Counted from the first letter of the stretch, positions 17,926 to 28,111 are shown. The stretch: 64,000 nucleotides of DNA from Psychroflexus salis (GCF_014640175.1 NZ_BMGL01000012.1:1-64000), one strand, 5' to 3'. The notes: a model not told the origin generated them from the letters alone. Numbers and translations: made by a program.

Positions 17926-18260
17926 TTGAAAATAAACTTACTTAATTGTTTAAATTTGTTTGGAATACTCGATAGTGTTCAAGAAATAGAATACGACCAA
18001 ATTAAGAATTTAGCTAGTTTAATTCGTTAAACACCTTATGATGAATTTATTAGATACTACAACTAGTAAGAAAGCAGAAATAGATTTAGAGAAATTTAAA
18101 AATACACCAAAAGTTTCATAGAAATCAGGACAATAAAGACTGTTGTTTGTTATAAAACAAAAATCAAATTGAAGCTATAGACAGTAAAATTAGAGTGAAA
18201 AGTAAGTTAGGAGTAATCACCACTTTTTCTGTTTACTTTAAAAATCCAAAAATGGTTTAG
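17926..18260 (+). pseudogene. Relic of a GAF-domain sensor histidine kinase gene
   Basis: This 420-base gap is not empty. At 17956-18027 the frame reads LFGILDSVQEIEYDQIKNLA, which looks like the N-terminal segment of GAF-domain kinases (ILDT..E.EFDDI..LAS.I), and then stops. At 18168-18257 another frame reads QIEAIDSKIRVKSKL followed by GVITTFSVYFKNP, the closing G2-type segment of histidine-kinase ATPase domains (GGkI.V.S..G.GTTF.v). The N-terminus and the C-terminus are thus joined by a short, stop-filled middle, so most of the gene is deleted. The middle ORF at 18039 is not recognised. Confidence 0.6.
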
Positions 18261-18271
18261 TAAAAGAAAAG

Positions 18272-19783
18272 CTAATCATTTAAAAAAGTTTCTAAATCAA
18301 CCTTATAATCGTCTAAAAACCGAATACTTTTTTCAATTTCGTTATGCATTAAGCAATCTTCTTTAACAATAGGTACATGCTTTCGGTATGCTGCAATTAA
18401 ATTTTCTACAAAAACAGAGCTTTTTTGGTCTCGAAAACTCAGTGCCTGAGATGCATTGAATAGTTCAATGGCTAAAATTGTTTTTAAATTAGTAGCTACT
18501 TTAATTAATTTAGTAGCGGCATTGGCACCCATGCTAACATGGTCTTCTTGGCCGTTAGAAGATACTATTGAATCTACTGTGGCTGGAGTACATAATTGTT
18601 TATTCTGGCTAACAATACTTGCTGCGGTGTACTGAGGAATCATAAAACCGCTGTTTACACCCGAATTATGAATTAAAAAGGCAGGTAAATTTCGTGAACC
18701 CGAAACTAATTGATAGATTCTACGTTCAGAAATATTGCCAAGCTCTGCAATAGCAATTGCTAAAAAGTCGAGTGATAAAGCAATAGGTTGTCCATGAAAG
18801 TTTCCTCCAGAAATTATTTTGTCTTCATCTACAAAAACATTGGGGTTATCGGTAACGCTATTTATTTCGGTTTTTATGCACTTAGTAGTAAAATCGATTG
18901 CATCTTTAGTAGCTCCATGTACTTGTGGAACGCATCTAAATGAATAAGGATCTTGTACATTTTGTTTTTCAGTTTTTGCGAGTTCACTTCCTTCTAGTAA
19001 AGCATTAATGCGCTTTGCAGTTTTAACTTGGCCAGCATGCGGTCGTATTTGATGCACTAATTGATCAAATGGAGACATATTACAGTCAAATGCATCAATA
19101 GAAATGGCCGCTATTACATCAGCGAAAAAAGTAAGGCGATGCGCTTCAAGTAGAGCAAAAACTCCATGCGCACTCATAAATTGAGTTCCATTTAAAAGTG
19201 CTAAACCTTCTTTAGACTTTAATATTAAAGCTTTCCAGTTTAATTCTTTTAATACCAGATTAGCTTCAATAATTTTATTTTTGTATTTCACTTTTCCTTT
19301 TCCTAACAAAGGCAATGCAAGATGTGCTAGTGGTGCCAAATCTCCAGAAGCACCTAAAGAACCTTGTTCGTAAACTACGGGTAAAATATCGTAATTAAAA
19401 AAATTAATTAATCGATTTACAACTTCTAAGCTTATACCAGAATGTCCGTAACTTAAGGATTGAATTTTTAGTAATAGCATTAATTTTACAATAGTAAAAT
19501 CTACTTGGTCTCCAGTTCCACATGCATGAGAAAGTACCAAATTTTCCTGTAGTTTTAAAAGTTGATCATCCGAGATTTTGATATTACATAAAGAACCAAA
19601 ACCAGTATTTATTCCGTAAACTGCTTTCTCGCTTAAATCTTGCTTTTTATTTAAATATGAACGCGATTTTTTAATATTTTGTATGGCTTCTTCACTAAGT
19701 TCAATTTTTTTGTTTTCTTTTAAAATCAAGTATATGTCGGTTAAAGATAAAAGTGCAGAACTGATGTAAAATGTATTATCCAT
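18272..19783 (-). CDS. hutH: Histidine ammonia-lyase
   Basis: Converts histidine to urocanate and ammonia; 503 residues. The MIO cofactor triad Ala-Ser-Gly is in GSLGASGDLAPLAH near residue 145. The selectivity site reads ENLVLSHACGTG: the Ser-His pair is what histidine ammonia-lyases have, rather than the tyrosine- or phenylalanine-specific residues. YGINTGFG near residue 63 is also typical. No other hut gene is adjacent, so the rest of the histidine pathway must be elsewhere or absent. Confidence 0.88.
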   Translation of the reverse strand: MDNTFYISSALLSLTDIYLILKENKKIELSEEAIQNIKKSRSYLNKKQDLSEKAVYGINTGFGSLCNIKISDDQLLKLQENLVLSHACGTGDQVDFTIVKLMLLLKIQSLSYGHSGISLEVVNRLINFFNYDILPVVYEQGSLGASGDLAPLAHLALPLLGKGKVKYKNKIIEANLVLKELNWKALILKSKEGLALLNGTQFMSAHGVFALLEAHRLTFFADVIAAISIDAFDCNMSPFDQLVHQIRPHAGQVKTAKRINALLEGSELAKTEKQNVQDPYSFRCVPQVHGATKDAIDFTTKCIKTEINSVTDNPNVFVDEDKIISGGNFHGQPIALSLDFLAIAIAELGNISERRIYQLVSGSRNLPAFLIHNSGVNSGFMIPQYTAASIVSQNKQLCTPATVDSIVSSNGQEDHVSMGANAATKLIKVATNLKTILAIELFNASQALSFRDQKSSVFVENLIAAYRKHVPIVKEDCLMHNEIEKSIRFLDDYKVDLETFLND

Positions 19784-19809
19784 GAATGTTTAGCGTTTTT
19801 AAAATATTA

Positions 19810-19817
19810 ACAAATGT
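19810..19817 (-). promoter_or_regulatory. TAnnTTTG -7 box for hutH
   Basis: Reads TACATTTG on the minus strand, 26 nt upstream of the hutH start codon. Confidence 0.6.
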
Positions 19818-19969
19818 AGAGGATTTCTGAATATTTTTCAATAGACATATCTTTTTCATTTGTTTTTTTTTAAATTTAATAATCTAACATTCTATTTTTT
19901 AGTTTTTATAGTAATTTAAAAACCCTTTTTTTAAATGAAGCTATTTCTAAAGATTTCGTTTAATATTTG

Positions 19970-19977
19970 TACTTTTG
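19970..19977 (+). promoter_or_regulatory. TAnnTTTG -7 box for ftsK operon
   Basis: TACTTTTG lies 23 nt before the ftsK ATG. A purine-rich GAAGGG follows as a possible ribosome-binding site at 19993. Confidence 0.65.
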
Positions 19978-20000
19978 GAAATTAATTAATTCTGAAGGGT

Positions 20001-22403
20001 ATGACCCAAAAAAGCAAGAAAAAAACTTCAAAATTAAATGCTAGATTTAATTTTCCAAAGTTGAATTTTACCAAAAAAAACAAGGTGATTTTAGGTAGTT
20101 TCCTTTTGTTTTTTGGGATTATGTTATTAATTGCTTTTGTGTCATTTCTTTTTTCTTGGAAAGCTGACCAAAGCTTATTAAATCAATTTGCCCAACGAGA
20201 AATTGTAGCTGATAATTGGCTGAGTAAATTTGGCGCTCAAATAAGTCATTTTTTTATGTATAGTGGATTTGGTGTAGCCAGCTTTTATGTTGCTTTACTT
20301 ATTACTTTTACAGGCTTGTATTTGTTTTTAAATATCAGCATTAAAAAATTACATAAATTCTGGTTTTGGGGCTTAGCGGCCATGTTGTGGTTATCGGTTT
20401 TATTGAGTTTTATATTACCCGATAAAGCCTTATTAAGTGGAGTTACAGGTTTTGAACTCAATATGTTTTTACAGGATTTTATTGGTAAAGCTGGGGTTGG
20501 AGCTGTTTTGCTTTTTATGCTTATACTTTATTTTATTATTCGTTTAAATATTACACCAGATTTGGTTATTTCTAAACTAAAATCCAGCAAAAAAGCTATC
20601 GAAGACGATTTTTCAGAAGATCAAAAACTTCAAAATGAACTGAATTCTGAATCGACTTCAGTTCACGAAAACTCAGATATAAATAATTTAACTAAGCCTA
20701 GCACTGAAGAAAAATCGGTAGAAGTAGATTTATCATCAACACATGATGATCAAGTTGAAACTGAAATTACAGAACCTAAAAGCCAGCCTAAAGAAAAAAT
20801 CATTATTGAATCTCAAAATCAAGATGATGTTGCTATGGAAGTTGAAACCGCCGAAGAAGAAGACGAAGTTGATGCTACCAGTAAAAAATTAGTTGAAGAT
20901 TTTGGTGAATTTGATCCTACGTTAGAATTGGCAAATTATCAATTTCCTAGTATAGATTTATTAAAAGATTACAATAAAGGCAAAAGCATAACAATAGACC
21001 AATCTGAGTTAGAAAGCAATAAGAATAAGATTGTTGAAACGCTCAAAAATTATAAGATAGGTATTGCCGAAATAAAAGCAACGGTTGGACCAACGGTTAC
21101 ATTATATGAAATAATCCCCGAAGCAGGAATTCGCATTTCTAAGATTAAAAATCTAGAAGATGATATTGCACTTTCACTTTCAGCTTTAGGAATTCGTATT
21201 ATAGCACCCATTCCTGGTCGTGGCACCATTGGTATTGAAGTGCCTAACCAAAATCCTTCAGTTGTACCTATGCGTTCGGTAGTTGCATCTAGTAAATTTC
21301 AAGAAAGTAAAATGGCTTTACCTATTGCGTTTGGTAAAACTATTTCTAACGAAACCTTTGTTGTAGATTTAGCTAAAATGCCCCACTTATTAATGGCGGG
21401 TGCAACTGGCCAAGGTAAATCCGTAGGATTAAATGTAATTTTAACATCTTTATTGTATCAAAAACATCCAGCAGAAGTAAAGTTTATACTGGTCGACCCT
21501 AAAAAAGTAGAACTTACTTTGTTTAATAAAATTGAAAGGCATTATCTAGCGAAAATGCCCGATGTGGAAGAAGCTATTATTACCGATAATTCTAAAGTAA
21601 TTAACACTTTAAATTCTTTGTGTATTGAAATGGATTCACGCTACGATTTGCTAAAAGATGCCATGGTGAGAAATATAGCTGAATATAACGAGAAATTTAA
21701 AGCTCGTAAACTCAACCCCGAAAATGGACATAAATTCTTGCCTTATATAGTTTTAGTAGTAGATGAGTTTGCCGATTTAATTATGACCGCCGGAAAAGAA
21801 GTAGAAACGCCAATTGCTCGGTTGGCACAATTGGCTAGGGCAATCGGAATACACTTAATTATTGCCACACAAAGGCCTTCTGTAAATGTTATTACAGGTA
21901 TGATTAAAGCTAACTTTCCAGCACGTTTGGCTTTTAGAGTTACTTCCAAAATCGATTCAAGAACTATTTTAGATGCCGGTGGTGCCGACCAATTAATTGG
22001 TCGGGGAGATATGCTTTTTACACAAGGTAACGATTTGGTTAGATTGCAATGTGCATTTGTCGATACTCCAGAAGTTGAACGAATTACAGATTTTATAGGT
22101 TCGCAGAAAGCTTATCCCGATGCACATCTACTTCCCGAATATCAAGGCGAAGAAGGTGGCACAAGTCTTGATGATAATATAGATGAACGGGATCAACGTT
22201 TTAAAGAAGCTGCAGAAATTATTGTAACTGCTCAGCAAGGTTCAGCATCACTTTTACAACGCAAAATGAAATTAGGCTATAACAGAGCTGGTAGAATTAT
22301 AGATCAATTAGAAGCAGCAGGAATTGTCGGACCTTTCGAAGGTAGTAAAGCAAGACAAGTTTTAGTTACAGACCTTACAGCTTTAGAACAATTACTTGAA
22401 TAA
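20001..22403 (+). CDS. ftsK: DNA translocase FtsK
   Basis: Septal ATPase that pumps chromosome ends through the closing septum. The 800-residue protein has an N-terminal membrane domain with about four helices (residues 28-185), an acidic Glu/Asp-rich linker (about 190-300), and the motor. Walker A is GATGQGKSVGLNV near residue 467, Walker B is LVVDEFADL near 583. The C-terminal gamma winged helix (SASLLQRKMKLGYNRAGRI) reads polar DNA sites. It leads a tight run with lolA and the permease gene. Confidence 0.95.
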   Translation: MTQKSKKKTSKLNARFNFPKLNFTKKNKVILGSFLLFFGIMLLIAFVSFLFSWKADQSLLNQFAQREIVADNWLSKFGAQISHFFMYSGFGVASFYVALLITFTGLYLFLNISIKKLHKFWFWGLAAMLWLSVLLSFILPDKALLSGVTGFELNMFLQDFIGKAGVGAVLLFMLILYFIIRLNITPDLVISKLKSSKKAIEDDFSEDQKLQNELNSESTSVHENSDINNLTKPSTEEKSVEVDLSSTHDDQVETEITEPKSQPKEKIIIESQNQDDVAMEVETAEEEDEVDATSKKLVEDFGEFDPTLELANYQFPSIDLLKDYNKGKSITIDQSELESNKNKIVETLKNYKIGIAEIKATVGPTVTLYEIIPEAGIRISKIKNLEDDIALSLSALGIRIIAPIPGRGTIGIEVPNQNPSVVPMRSVVASSKFQESKMALPIAFGKTISNETFVVDLAKMPHLLMAGATGQGKSVGLNVILTSLLYQKHPAEVKFILVDPKKVELTLFNKIERHYLAKMPDVEEAIITDNSKVINTLNSLCIEMDSRYDLLKDAMVRNIAEYNEKFKARKLNPENGHKFLPYIVLVVDEFADLIMTAGKEVETPIARLAQLARAIGIHLIIATQRPSVNVITGMIKANFPARLAFRVTSKIDSRTILDAGGADQLIGRGDMLFTQGNDLVRLQCAFVDTPEVERITDFIGSQKAYPDAHLLPEYQGEEGGTSLDDNIDERDQRFKEAAEIIVTAQQGSASLLQRKMKLGYNRAGRIIDQLEAAGIVGPFEGSKARQVLVTDLTALEQLLE

Positions 22404-22415
22404 AATTATATACGT

Positions 22416-23072
22416 ATGAAAATTAAATTAATAATACTTAGTGTTTTTGTTTTCGCTCTTTTTTACGCTCCTAAACTATCAGCACAATCTGATCCTGAAG
22501 CTAAAAAAATAGTAAATAAGGTACTTCAAAAAGTTGAAGCCTACAATAATGTTATTATATCTTTTCGATATACTCTAGAAAATACAACCGAAAATGTTAA
22601 ACAAGAAACTCGTGGCGATGTTACCATAGAAGACGATAAGTATGTACTCAATTTAATGGGAACACAACGTATTTTTGATGGTGAATATATCTATACGATT
22701 ATACCAGAAGACGAAGAAGTGATTATTTCACCATACAATAAGGATGATAACAATGAGATTACTCCTTCATCCATGCTTACTTTTTTTAAAGATGGCTACG
22801 ATTATAAAATGGATATTATACAAAATAATAAAGGCCGAAAAATTCAGTTTGTTAAACTAATACCAACAGACCAAGAAAAAGAAGTTAAAGAAATACTTTT
22901 AGGAATTGATCAGCAAACCTACCACATTCATAATTTAATTCAAATTCAGGACAACGGAACAAAAACTGAAATTAAAGTAAATAGCTTCAAATTTAACCAA
23001 CCGCTTTCTGAAATCTTATTCCAGTTTAACGAAAAGAAGTATAGCAATTACTACATCAATAGAATAAAATAA
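22416..23072 (+). CDS. lolA: Outer-membrane lipoprotein carrier protein (LolA)
   Basis: Periplasmic chaperone that carries lipoproteins to the outer membrane. The 218-residue precursor has a signal peptide (residues 1-24, ending KLSAQS) and the LolA beta-sandwich pattern: YTLENTTENVKQETRGDVTI and RIFDGEYIYTIIPEDEEVII. It lies 12 nt after ftsK, an arrangement also seen in other bacteria, and one base before the next gene. Confidence 0.85.
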   Translation: MKIKLIILSVFVFALFYAPKLSAQSDPEAKKIVNKVLQKVEAYNNVIISFRYTLENTTENVKQETRGDVTIEDDKYVLNLMGTQRIFDGEYIYTIIPEDEEVIISPYNKDDNNEITPSSMLTFFKDGYDYKMDIIQNNKGRKIQFVKLIPTDQEKEVKEILLGIDQQTYHIHNLIQIQDNGTKTEIKVNSFKFNQPLSEILFQFNEKKYSNYYINRIK

Positions 23073-23073
23073 A

Positions 23074-24759
23074 TTGAAAATACTAGATCGGTACATTCTT
23101 TTTTCATTCCTGAAAACTTTTTTTTCGGTATTTGTTATACTCATGCTCATATTTGTTTTGCAAGCCATTTGGCAATTTATATCAGATTTTGCAGGTAAGG
23201 ATATCGAGTTACTAGTAATTGCTAAGTTTTTATTCTATTATTTGCCTTATCAAGTTCCTTTATTGCTGCCGCTTACAGTTTTGGTAGCTTCTATAATGAC
23301 TTTCGGTAATTTTGCTGAAAACTACGAATTTGCTGCTATGAAGTCGGCAGGAATCTCTTTACAGCGTGCAATGAGAAGCTTAATACTTTTTATAGTGATA
23401 TTTGGTTTTGCTACTTTTTATTTCTCCAATACAGTTATTCCTTGGGCAGAATTTAAAGCTATTAATTTAAAAAATAACATTGCTAAAGTAAAACCAGCCA
23501 TGGCTATTGTGGAAGGCGTTTTCACTGAAGTTGGAAATTACAACATTAAGGTAAATAAAAAGTCTGGCGAAAACAATCAATTTTTAGAAGATGTAATTAT
23601 TCATCAAAAATTAAAAGGAAGACCTGGTAATTATACAGTAATTAAATCTGAAGAAGGTGAGTTAGCTTCAGAAGAAAACTCTAATTTTTTAAAATTAATC
23701 CTACACAACGGCCATTACTACAACGAAATTTACCCAAATACAGTTGAAAAAAGGAGAACGCTTCCTTTTGTAAAATCTTCGTTTAAAGAACACATTATCA
23801 ACATAGATTTGTCTGAAATTAACAAAGTTGATTTGGGAGACGAAAGTGTATCGCATCCATATAAAATGCTAAATATAAGCGAATTGGTTAGTCAGATAGA
23901 TACGGCTTCGGCAGACTTAAATCGTGCTCAAGATCGTTACCAAAATCTAATTATTCAACGTAATGGGTTTTCGAGCGTAAATAACCGAACTCCCATCAAG
24001 AAAAAAATTAAAAAAGATACTAGTAAAAAAGAAAACACTCCAAACAAAAACCAAGACAATAATTCTTCATCTCAAAACAAACCTGAAGATTCAGCTAAAT
24101 TAAGTGATTTTGCACACAAAGCAATTTTAACCAAATCAAAGAGTATACAATCAATTTTAAACGAAAATCGACAGAAAGATAACAATCAAAATAACTCTAA
24201 TAAAAACACAAACAAAACAGATCCACAGTACAAAGATTTGTCTAGTGTTTACGATATGGAAGAAATTGTATTCGAATTCCCTGATCGGGAGTCAGGTCAA
24301 ATTTTCAGTAGAGCCATTAGTACAGTAAATAGCATTTTACCACAAATTAAAAACCAACAAAATTCTTATAAAAATAGGTTTATAGTCTTAAACAAAACCG
24401 AAACACACTTACACAATAAATACGCTTTGGGGGTTGCTTGTGTAGTTTTATTTTTTGTTGGTGCGCCTTTAGGAGCAATAATTCGCAAAGGAGGAATAGG
24501 TTTACCCTTAGTCTTTGCAATAGTTATATTTTTAATCTATCATTTTTTAGGAATCTTTGCTCAAAACTCAGCCGAAACGGGAAAAATATCTCCATTTTTA
24601 GGTTCATGGATTTCAACTTTTGTGTTTTTGCCTGTAGGAATTTACTTTACCTATAGAGCTACAACCGATCAAGGCTTCGTAAACATCGATTTTATAAGCG
24701 TTCCGATTCGTAAGTTGTTAATTAAACTGAAACTGGATAAATATAAAACTAGAGAGTAA
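23074..24759 (+). CDS. LptF/LptG-family permease
   Basis: Inner-membrane half of the lipopolysaccharide export transporter. Translation starts at TTG (MKILDRYILFSFLKTFFSVF), one base after the lolA stop. About three transmembrane helices lie in residues 10-120, a periplasmic beta-jellyroll domain follows, and three helices lie in the last 120 residues. At 561 residues it is long: a hydrophilic Lys/Asn-rich insertion (about residues 305-390, KKKIKKDTSKKENTPNKNQ) has been added in the periplasmic part. Which of LptF or LptG it stands for is not clear; the partner is not in the window. Confidence 0.85.
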   Translation: MKILDRYILFSFLKTFFSVFVILMLIFVLQAIWQFISDFAGKDIELLVIAKFLFYYLPYQVPLLLPLTVLVASIMTFGNFAENYEFAAMKSAGISLQRAMRSLILFIVIFGFATFYFSNTVIPWAEFKAINLKNNIAKVKPAMAIVEGVFTEVGNYNIKVNKKSGENNQFLEDVIIHQKLKGRPGNYTVIKSEEGELASEENSNFLKLILHNGHYYNEIYPNTVEKRRTLPFVKSSFKEHIINIDLSEINKVDLGDESVSHPYKMLNISELVSQIDTASADLNRAQDRYQNLIIQRNGFSSVNNRTPIKKKIKKDTSKKENTPNKNQDNNSSSQNKPEDSAKLSDFAHKAILTKSKSIQSILNENRQKDNNQNNSNKNTNKTDPQYKDLSSVYDMEEIVFEFPDRESGQIFSRAISTVNSILPQIKNQQNSYKNRFIVLNKTETHLHNKYALGVACVVLFFVGAPLGAIIRKGGIGLPLVFAIVIFLIYHFLGIFAQNSAETGKISPFLGSWISTFVFLPVGIYFTYRATTDQGFVNIDFISVPIRKLLIKLKLDKYKTRE

Positions 24760-24760
24760 G

Positions 24761-24768
24761 TACTTTTG
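24761..24768 (+). promoter_or_regulatory. TAnnTTTG box abutting the ribB start
   Basis: TACTTTTG begins just after the permease stop codon and ends four bases before the ribB ATG at 24773. If it works, the message would begin at or inside the start codon. Confidence 0.4.
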
Positions 24769-24772
24769 TAAT

Positions 24773-25912
24773 ATGACAAATAATCAAGAGAAAATTCAAT
24801 TATCAAGCATAGAAGAAGCCATTGCAGATATTCGTGCTGGTAAAGTTATTATTGTAGTAGACGATGAAGACCGCGAAAACGAAGGAGATTTTTTAGCAGC
24901 AGCCGAAAAAGTTACTCCCGAAATGATTAATTTTATGGCTACTCATGGCCGTGGATTAATTTGCACTCCATTAACAGAAAACAGATGTAAAAAATTAAGC
25001 TTAGATATGATGGTTGGTAATAACACCGACCCCATGGAAACAGCTTTTACAATTTCTGTAGATTTAAGAGGAAATGGAGTAACCACAGGTATTTCTGCAT
25101 TAGATCGTGCTAAAACTATCCAAGCATTAGCCAACGATGAAACTAAACCACAAGATTTAAATAGACCTGGACACATCTTTCCTCTAAAAGCGAAAGAAGG
25201 TGGAGTATTAAGAAGAACTGGACACACCGAAGCAGCTATAGATTTTGCCAGATTAGCAGGCTTAAAACCTGCGGGTGTAATTGTTGAAATAATGAATGAA
25301 GATGGCAGCATGGCTCGCTTGCCTCAACTGGTAAAAGTCGCAGAAAAATTCGATTTAAAATTAGTGAGTATTGAAGATTTAGTGGCCTACCGGATGCAAC
25401 ATGATTCTTTAATTCAAAAAAAGGAAGATTTTGAAATACAAACTCGTTTTGGAAAGTTTCGTTTACGCGCTTACCAACAAACTACTAATCAACATGTACA
25501 TATAGCATTAACTAAAGGAAGTTGGAAGCCTAACGAACCCCTAATGGTGCGCGTAAACTCCACATTGGTTAATAATGACATTTTAGGAACATTAACCAAT
25601 AATGCAGATAAGAAGCTAGATGACATGTTTAAAGCCATCAACAATGAAGGCAAAGGAGCAATTGTATTTATAAATCAATCTAACCAAGGTTTTAATTTAT
25701 TGAACAGACTGAGTGTTTTAAAAGAGCAACAAAGCAACGGAGTAATGAAAGCCCCAAATGTAAGCATGGACAGCAAAGATTTTGGAATTGGCGCTCAAAT
25801 TTTGCATGATGTAGGCATTCATAAAATTAAACTTTTATCGAATTCACAAAAAAAGAAACGTGTTGGTATGATTGGCTATGGCTTAGAAATTACAGAGTAC
25901 ATTCAGTACTAA
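24773..25912 (+). CDS. ribB: 3,4-dihydroxy-2-butanone-4-phosphate synthase with degenerate RibA-like tail
   Basis: Makes the four-carbon precursor of riboflavin from ribulose 5-phosphate. Residues 1-210 are the DHBP synthase with [13 protein letters not shown] near residue 28 and [12 protein letters not shown] near 150. Residues 215-379 resemble GTP cyclohydrolase II in outline, but contain no cysteine at all, so the three zinc ligands of a working RibA are gone. The tail is therefore likely structural. The lumazine synthase gene ribH, the next pathway step, is at 41180. Confidence 0.88.
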   Translation: MTNNQEKIQLSSIEEAIADIRAGKVIIVVDDEDRENEGDFLAAAEKVTPEMINFMATHGRGLICTPLTENRCKKLSLDMMVGNNTDPMETAFTISVDLRGNGVTTGISALDRAKTIQALANDETKPQDLNRPGHIFPLKAKEGGVLRRTGHTEAAIDFARLAGLKPAGVIVEIMNEDGSMARLPQLVKVAEKFDLKLVSIEDLVAYRMQHDSLIQKKEDFEIQTRFGKFRLRAYQQTTNQHVHIALTKGSWKPNEPLMVRVNSTLVNNDILGTLTNNADKKLDDMFKAINNEGKGAIVFINQSNQGFNLLNRLSVLKEQQSNGVMKAPNVSMDSKDFGIGAQILHDVGIHKIKLLSNSQKKKRVGMIGYGLEITEYIQY

Positions 25913-25933
25913 TCAATTTTACCTTAACTTAAT

Positions 25934-26971
25934 ATGGCATTATTATTTGCATACTTAGCTTTAGTTTTAGTAGTATCTTTTATTTGTTCCATCATGGAGT
26001 CTGTATTGTTGTCTTTACCTGTTTCTTACATTATTTCACGTATTGAAAACGGACAGCAAAAAGCAAAAAAAATGTTAGCATTAAAAGAAAACGTAGATCA
26101 GCCATTATCTGCTATACTTTCGCTTAATACGGTTGCTCATACAGTTGGTGCTGCTGGAGTAGGAGCACAAGCAACCATTATTTTTGGTGATGCATATTTT
26201 GGAATGGTGTCTGCCATTTTAACTATTTTAATATTGGTTTTTACTGAAATTATTCCAAAAACATTAGGAGCTAATTATTCCAAAGAATTAATGAATGTCT
26301 CTGCATCTACTATTCGTGCTATGATTTTTATTACTTATCCTTTTGTCATGATTTCTTCATACTTAACTAAAGTGCTTTCTAGAAATGAAAATGAACCTAC
26401 GACTAGTAGAGAAGAAGTTTCAGCTTTAGCTAATATTGGCACAGATGAAGGTATTTTTGAAGACAATGAAAATAAAATTATTCAGAATTTAATAAAATTA
26501 AAAGATATTAAAGTTGCAGAAGTAATGACTCCTAGAGTTGTGGTAATTACGGCAAGTGAAGATATGAGTTTACAAGAATTCATGGATAACAAAGAGTTTT
26601 TAAGCTTCTCTAGAATTCCAATTTTTAAAAATAACAAAGACAATATTACGGGTTATGTCTTACGTTCAATGGTTTTTGAAGAATTAGCAGAAGATCAGTT
26701 TGATGTGAAATTGAAAGATATCAAACGAGATATACTAACTTTTCCTAAAACAGTTACACTTTTTAATGCATGGGAAGAAATGTTATCTAAACGTGAACAT
26801 ATTTCATTAATTATAGATGAATATGGTGGTATGGATGGGATTACTACTTTAGAAGATATAATAGAATCAATGCTCGGTTTCGAAATTATCGACGAAAAAG
26901 ATAAAGTAGACGATATGCAAAAGTATGCTAGGAATAAATGGAAGAAAAAAAATAGAGGCAAGGATACATAA
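25934..26971 (+). CDS. CNNM/CorC-type membrane protein with CBS domains
   Basis: A 345-residue protein with a DUF21 membrane domain (residues about 1-155, four helices, TEIIPKTLGANYSKEL near 115) and a pair of CBS domains (VAEVMTPRVVVITASEDMS near 195 and SLIIDEYGGMDGITTLEDI near 295). Relatives move or sense Mg2+ or Co2+. It lacks the C-terminal CorC_HlyC domain, ending in a basic tail soon after the second CBS. Gliding protein GldE belongs to the same superfamily, but is longer. It lies 21 nt after ribB. Confidence 0.8.
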   Translation: MALLFAYLALVLVVSFICSIMESVLLSLPVSYIISRIENGQQKAKKMLALKENVDQPLSAILSLNTVAHTVGAAGVGAQATIIFGDAYFGMVSAILTILILVFTEIIPKTLGANYSKELMNVSASTIRAMIFITYPFVMISSYLTKVLSRNENEPTTSREEVSALANIGTDEGIFEDNENKIIQNLIKLKDIKVAEVMTPRVVVITASEDMSLQEFMDNKEFLSFSRIPIFKNNKDNITGYVLRSMVFEELAEDQFDVKLKDIKRDILTFPKTVTLFNAWEEMLSKREHISLIIDEYGGMDGITTLEDIIESMLGFEIIDEKDKVDDMQKYARNKWKKKNRGKDT

Positions 26972-26973
26972 CT

Positions 26974-27008
26974 AAAAAAAAAGTGCAGCATTTTAAATGC
27001 TGCACTTG
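26974..27008 (-). terminator. Terminator between the CBS protein gene and rpoD
   Basis: AAGTGCAGCATTT and AAATGCTGCACTT pair perfectly. On the minus strand the stem is followed by a run of nine T, so it terminates rpoD best; it may also stop plus-strand transcripts weakly. Confidence 0.88.
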
Positions 27009-27033
27009 TATGCTAAATCTTGAATACGTAAAA

Positions 27034-27897
27034 TTAACCTAAATAAGTTTTTAAAATTTTACTTCTAGAATTGTGCTTCAATTTCCGAACTCCTTTTTCT
27101 TTAATTTGTCTAACACGTTCACGGGTTAAACCAAAGGTTTCACCAATTTCTTCTAAAGTCATGGGTTGGTTACCATTCAAGCCAAAATATAAACGTATTA
27201 CATCGGCATCACGCGGTGCTAATGTTTCTAGAGCACGTTCAATTTCTGTTTGAAGCGATTCGTGCATCAAATCTTTATCTGGATTTGGCGATTCTTCAAA
27301 ATTTAATACATCATATAAGCTAGAATCTTCTCCTTCTCGAAGTGGTGCATCCATCGATAAGTGTCTGCCTGAATTTTTTAAAGATTCCTTTACATCGGTT
27401 ATAGACATATCTAATTCCTTCGCAATTTCATCTGGACTCGGTGGACGCTGATTAGTTTGTTCTAAAAAAGCATAGGTTTTATTAATTTTATTAATCGAAC
27501 CAATTTTATTTAAAGGTAACCTAACTACTCTAGATTGTTCGGCTAAAGCTTGTAAAATAGATTGTCTAATCCACCAAACAGCGTACGAAATAAATTTAAA
27601 TCCTCTAGTTTCATCAAAGCGTTTTGCTGCTTTTATTAAGCCTAAATTACCTTCATTAATTAAATCGGGCAGAGTTAAACCTTGGTTTTGGTATTGTTTA
27701 GATACGGAAACTACAAATCGTAAATTGGCTTTAGTAAGCTTTTCTAAGGCAAGATCGTCGCCTGCTTTAATACGTTGTGCTAATTCTACTTCTTCTTCAG
27801 CAGTAATTAAATCTACTTTACCAATTTCTTGTAAATACTTGTCTAACGAAGCAGTTTCTCGATTGGTTACCTGTTTGGTAATTTTAAGTTGTCTCAT
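27034..27897 (-). CDS. rpoD: RNA polymerase primary sigma factor (RpoD)
   Basis: A 287-residue sigma-70 factor with no region 1.1, the compact form of the primary sigma factor in Bacteroidetes. It reads region 1.2 ([20 protein letters not shown]), region 2 ([20 protein letters not shown], then [11 protein letters not shown]), region 3, and region 4 with the helix-turn-helix ([19 protein letters not shown]). This is the factor expected to read the TAnnTTTG promoters noted throughout the window. It converges on the CBS protein gene. Confidence 0.95.
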   Translation of the reverse strand: MRQLKITKQVTNRETASLDKYLQEIGKVDLITAEEEVELAQRIKAGDDLALEKLTKANLRFVVSVSKQYQNQGLTLPDLINEGNLGLIKAAKRFDETRGFKFISYAVWWIRQSILQALAEQSRVVRLPLNKIGSINKINKTYAFLEQTNQRPPSPDEIAKELDMSITDVKESLKNSGRHLSMDAPLREGEDSSLYDVLNFEESPNPDKDLMHESLQTEIERALETLAPRDADVIRLYFGLNGNQPMTLEEIGETFGLTRERVRQIKEKGVRKLKHNSRSKILKTYLG

Positions 27898-28111
27898 TAA
27901 TAACTATTCAGTTTTATAATTTGTACGCAGTTTTTTACAAAAGGTTACACTTTTTCGCAAAAAAACAGCAAGCAAAAATAGTACAGCTTCTATCTGCAAC
28001 ACTAATTTTTAATGATTTTTTTTTAATTAAAAGTGTTAAAAAAACTACCTATTTAAAATAAATCAAACCTAATTTTAATTTAATATTTTTTAAAGTGCAT
28101 ATAGTCAGTTT

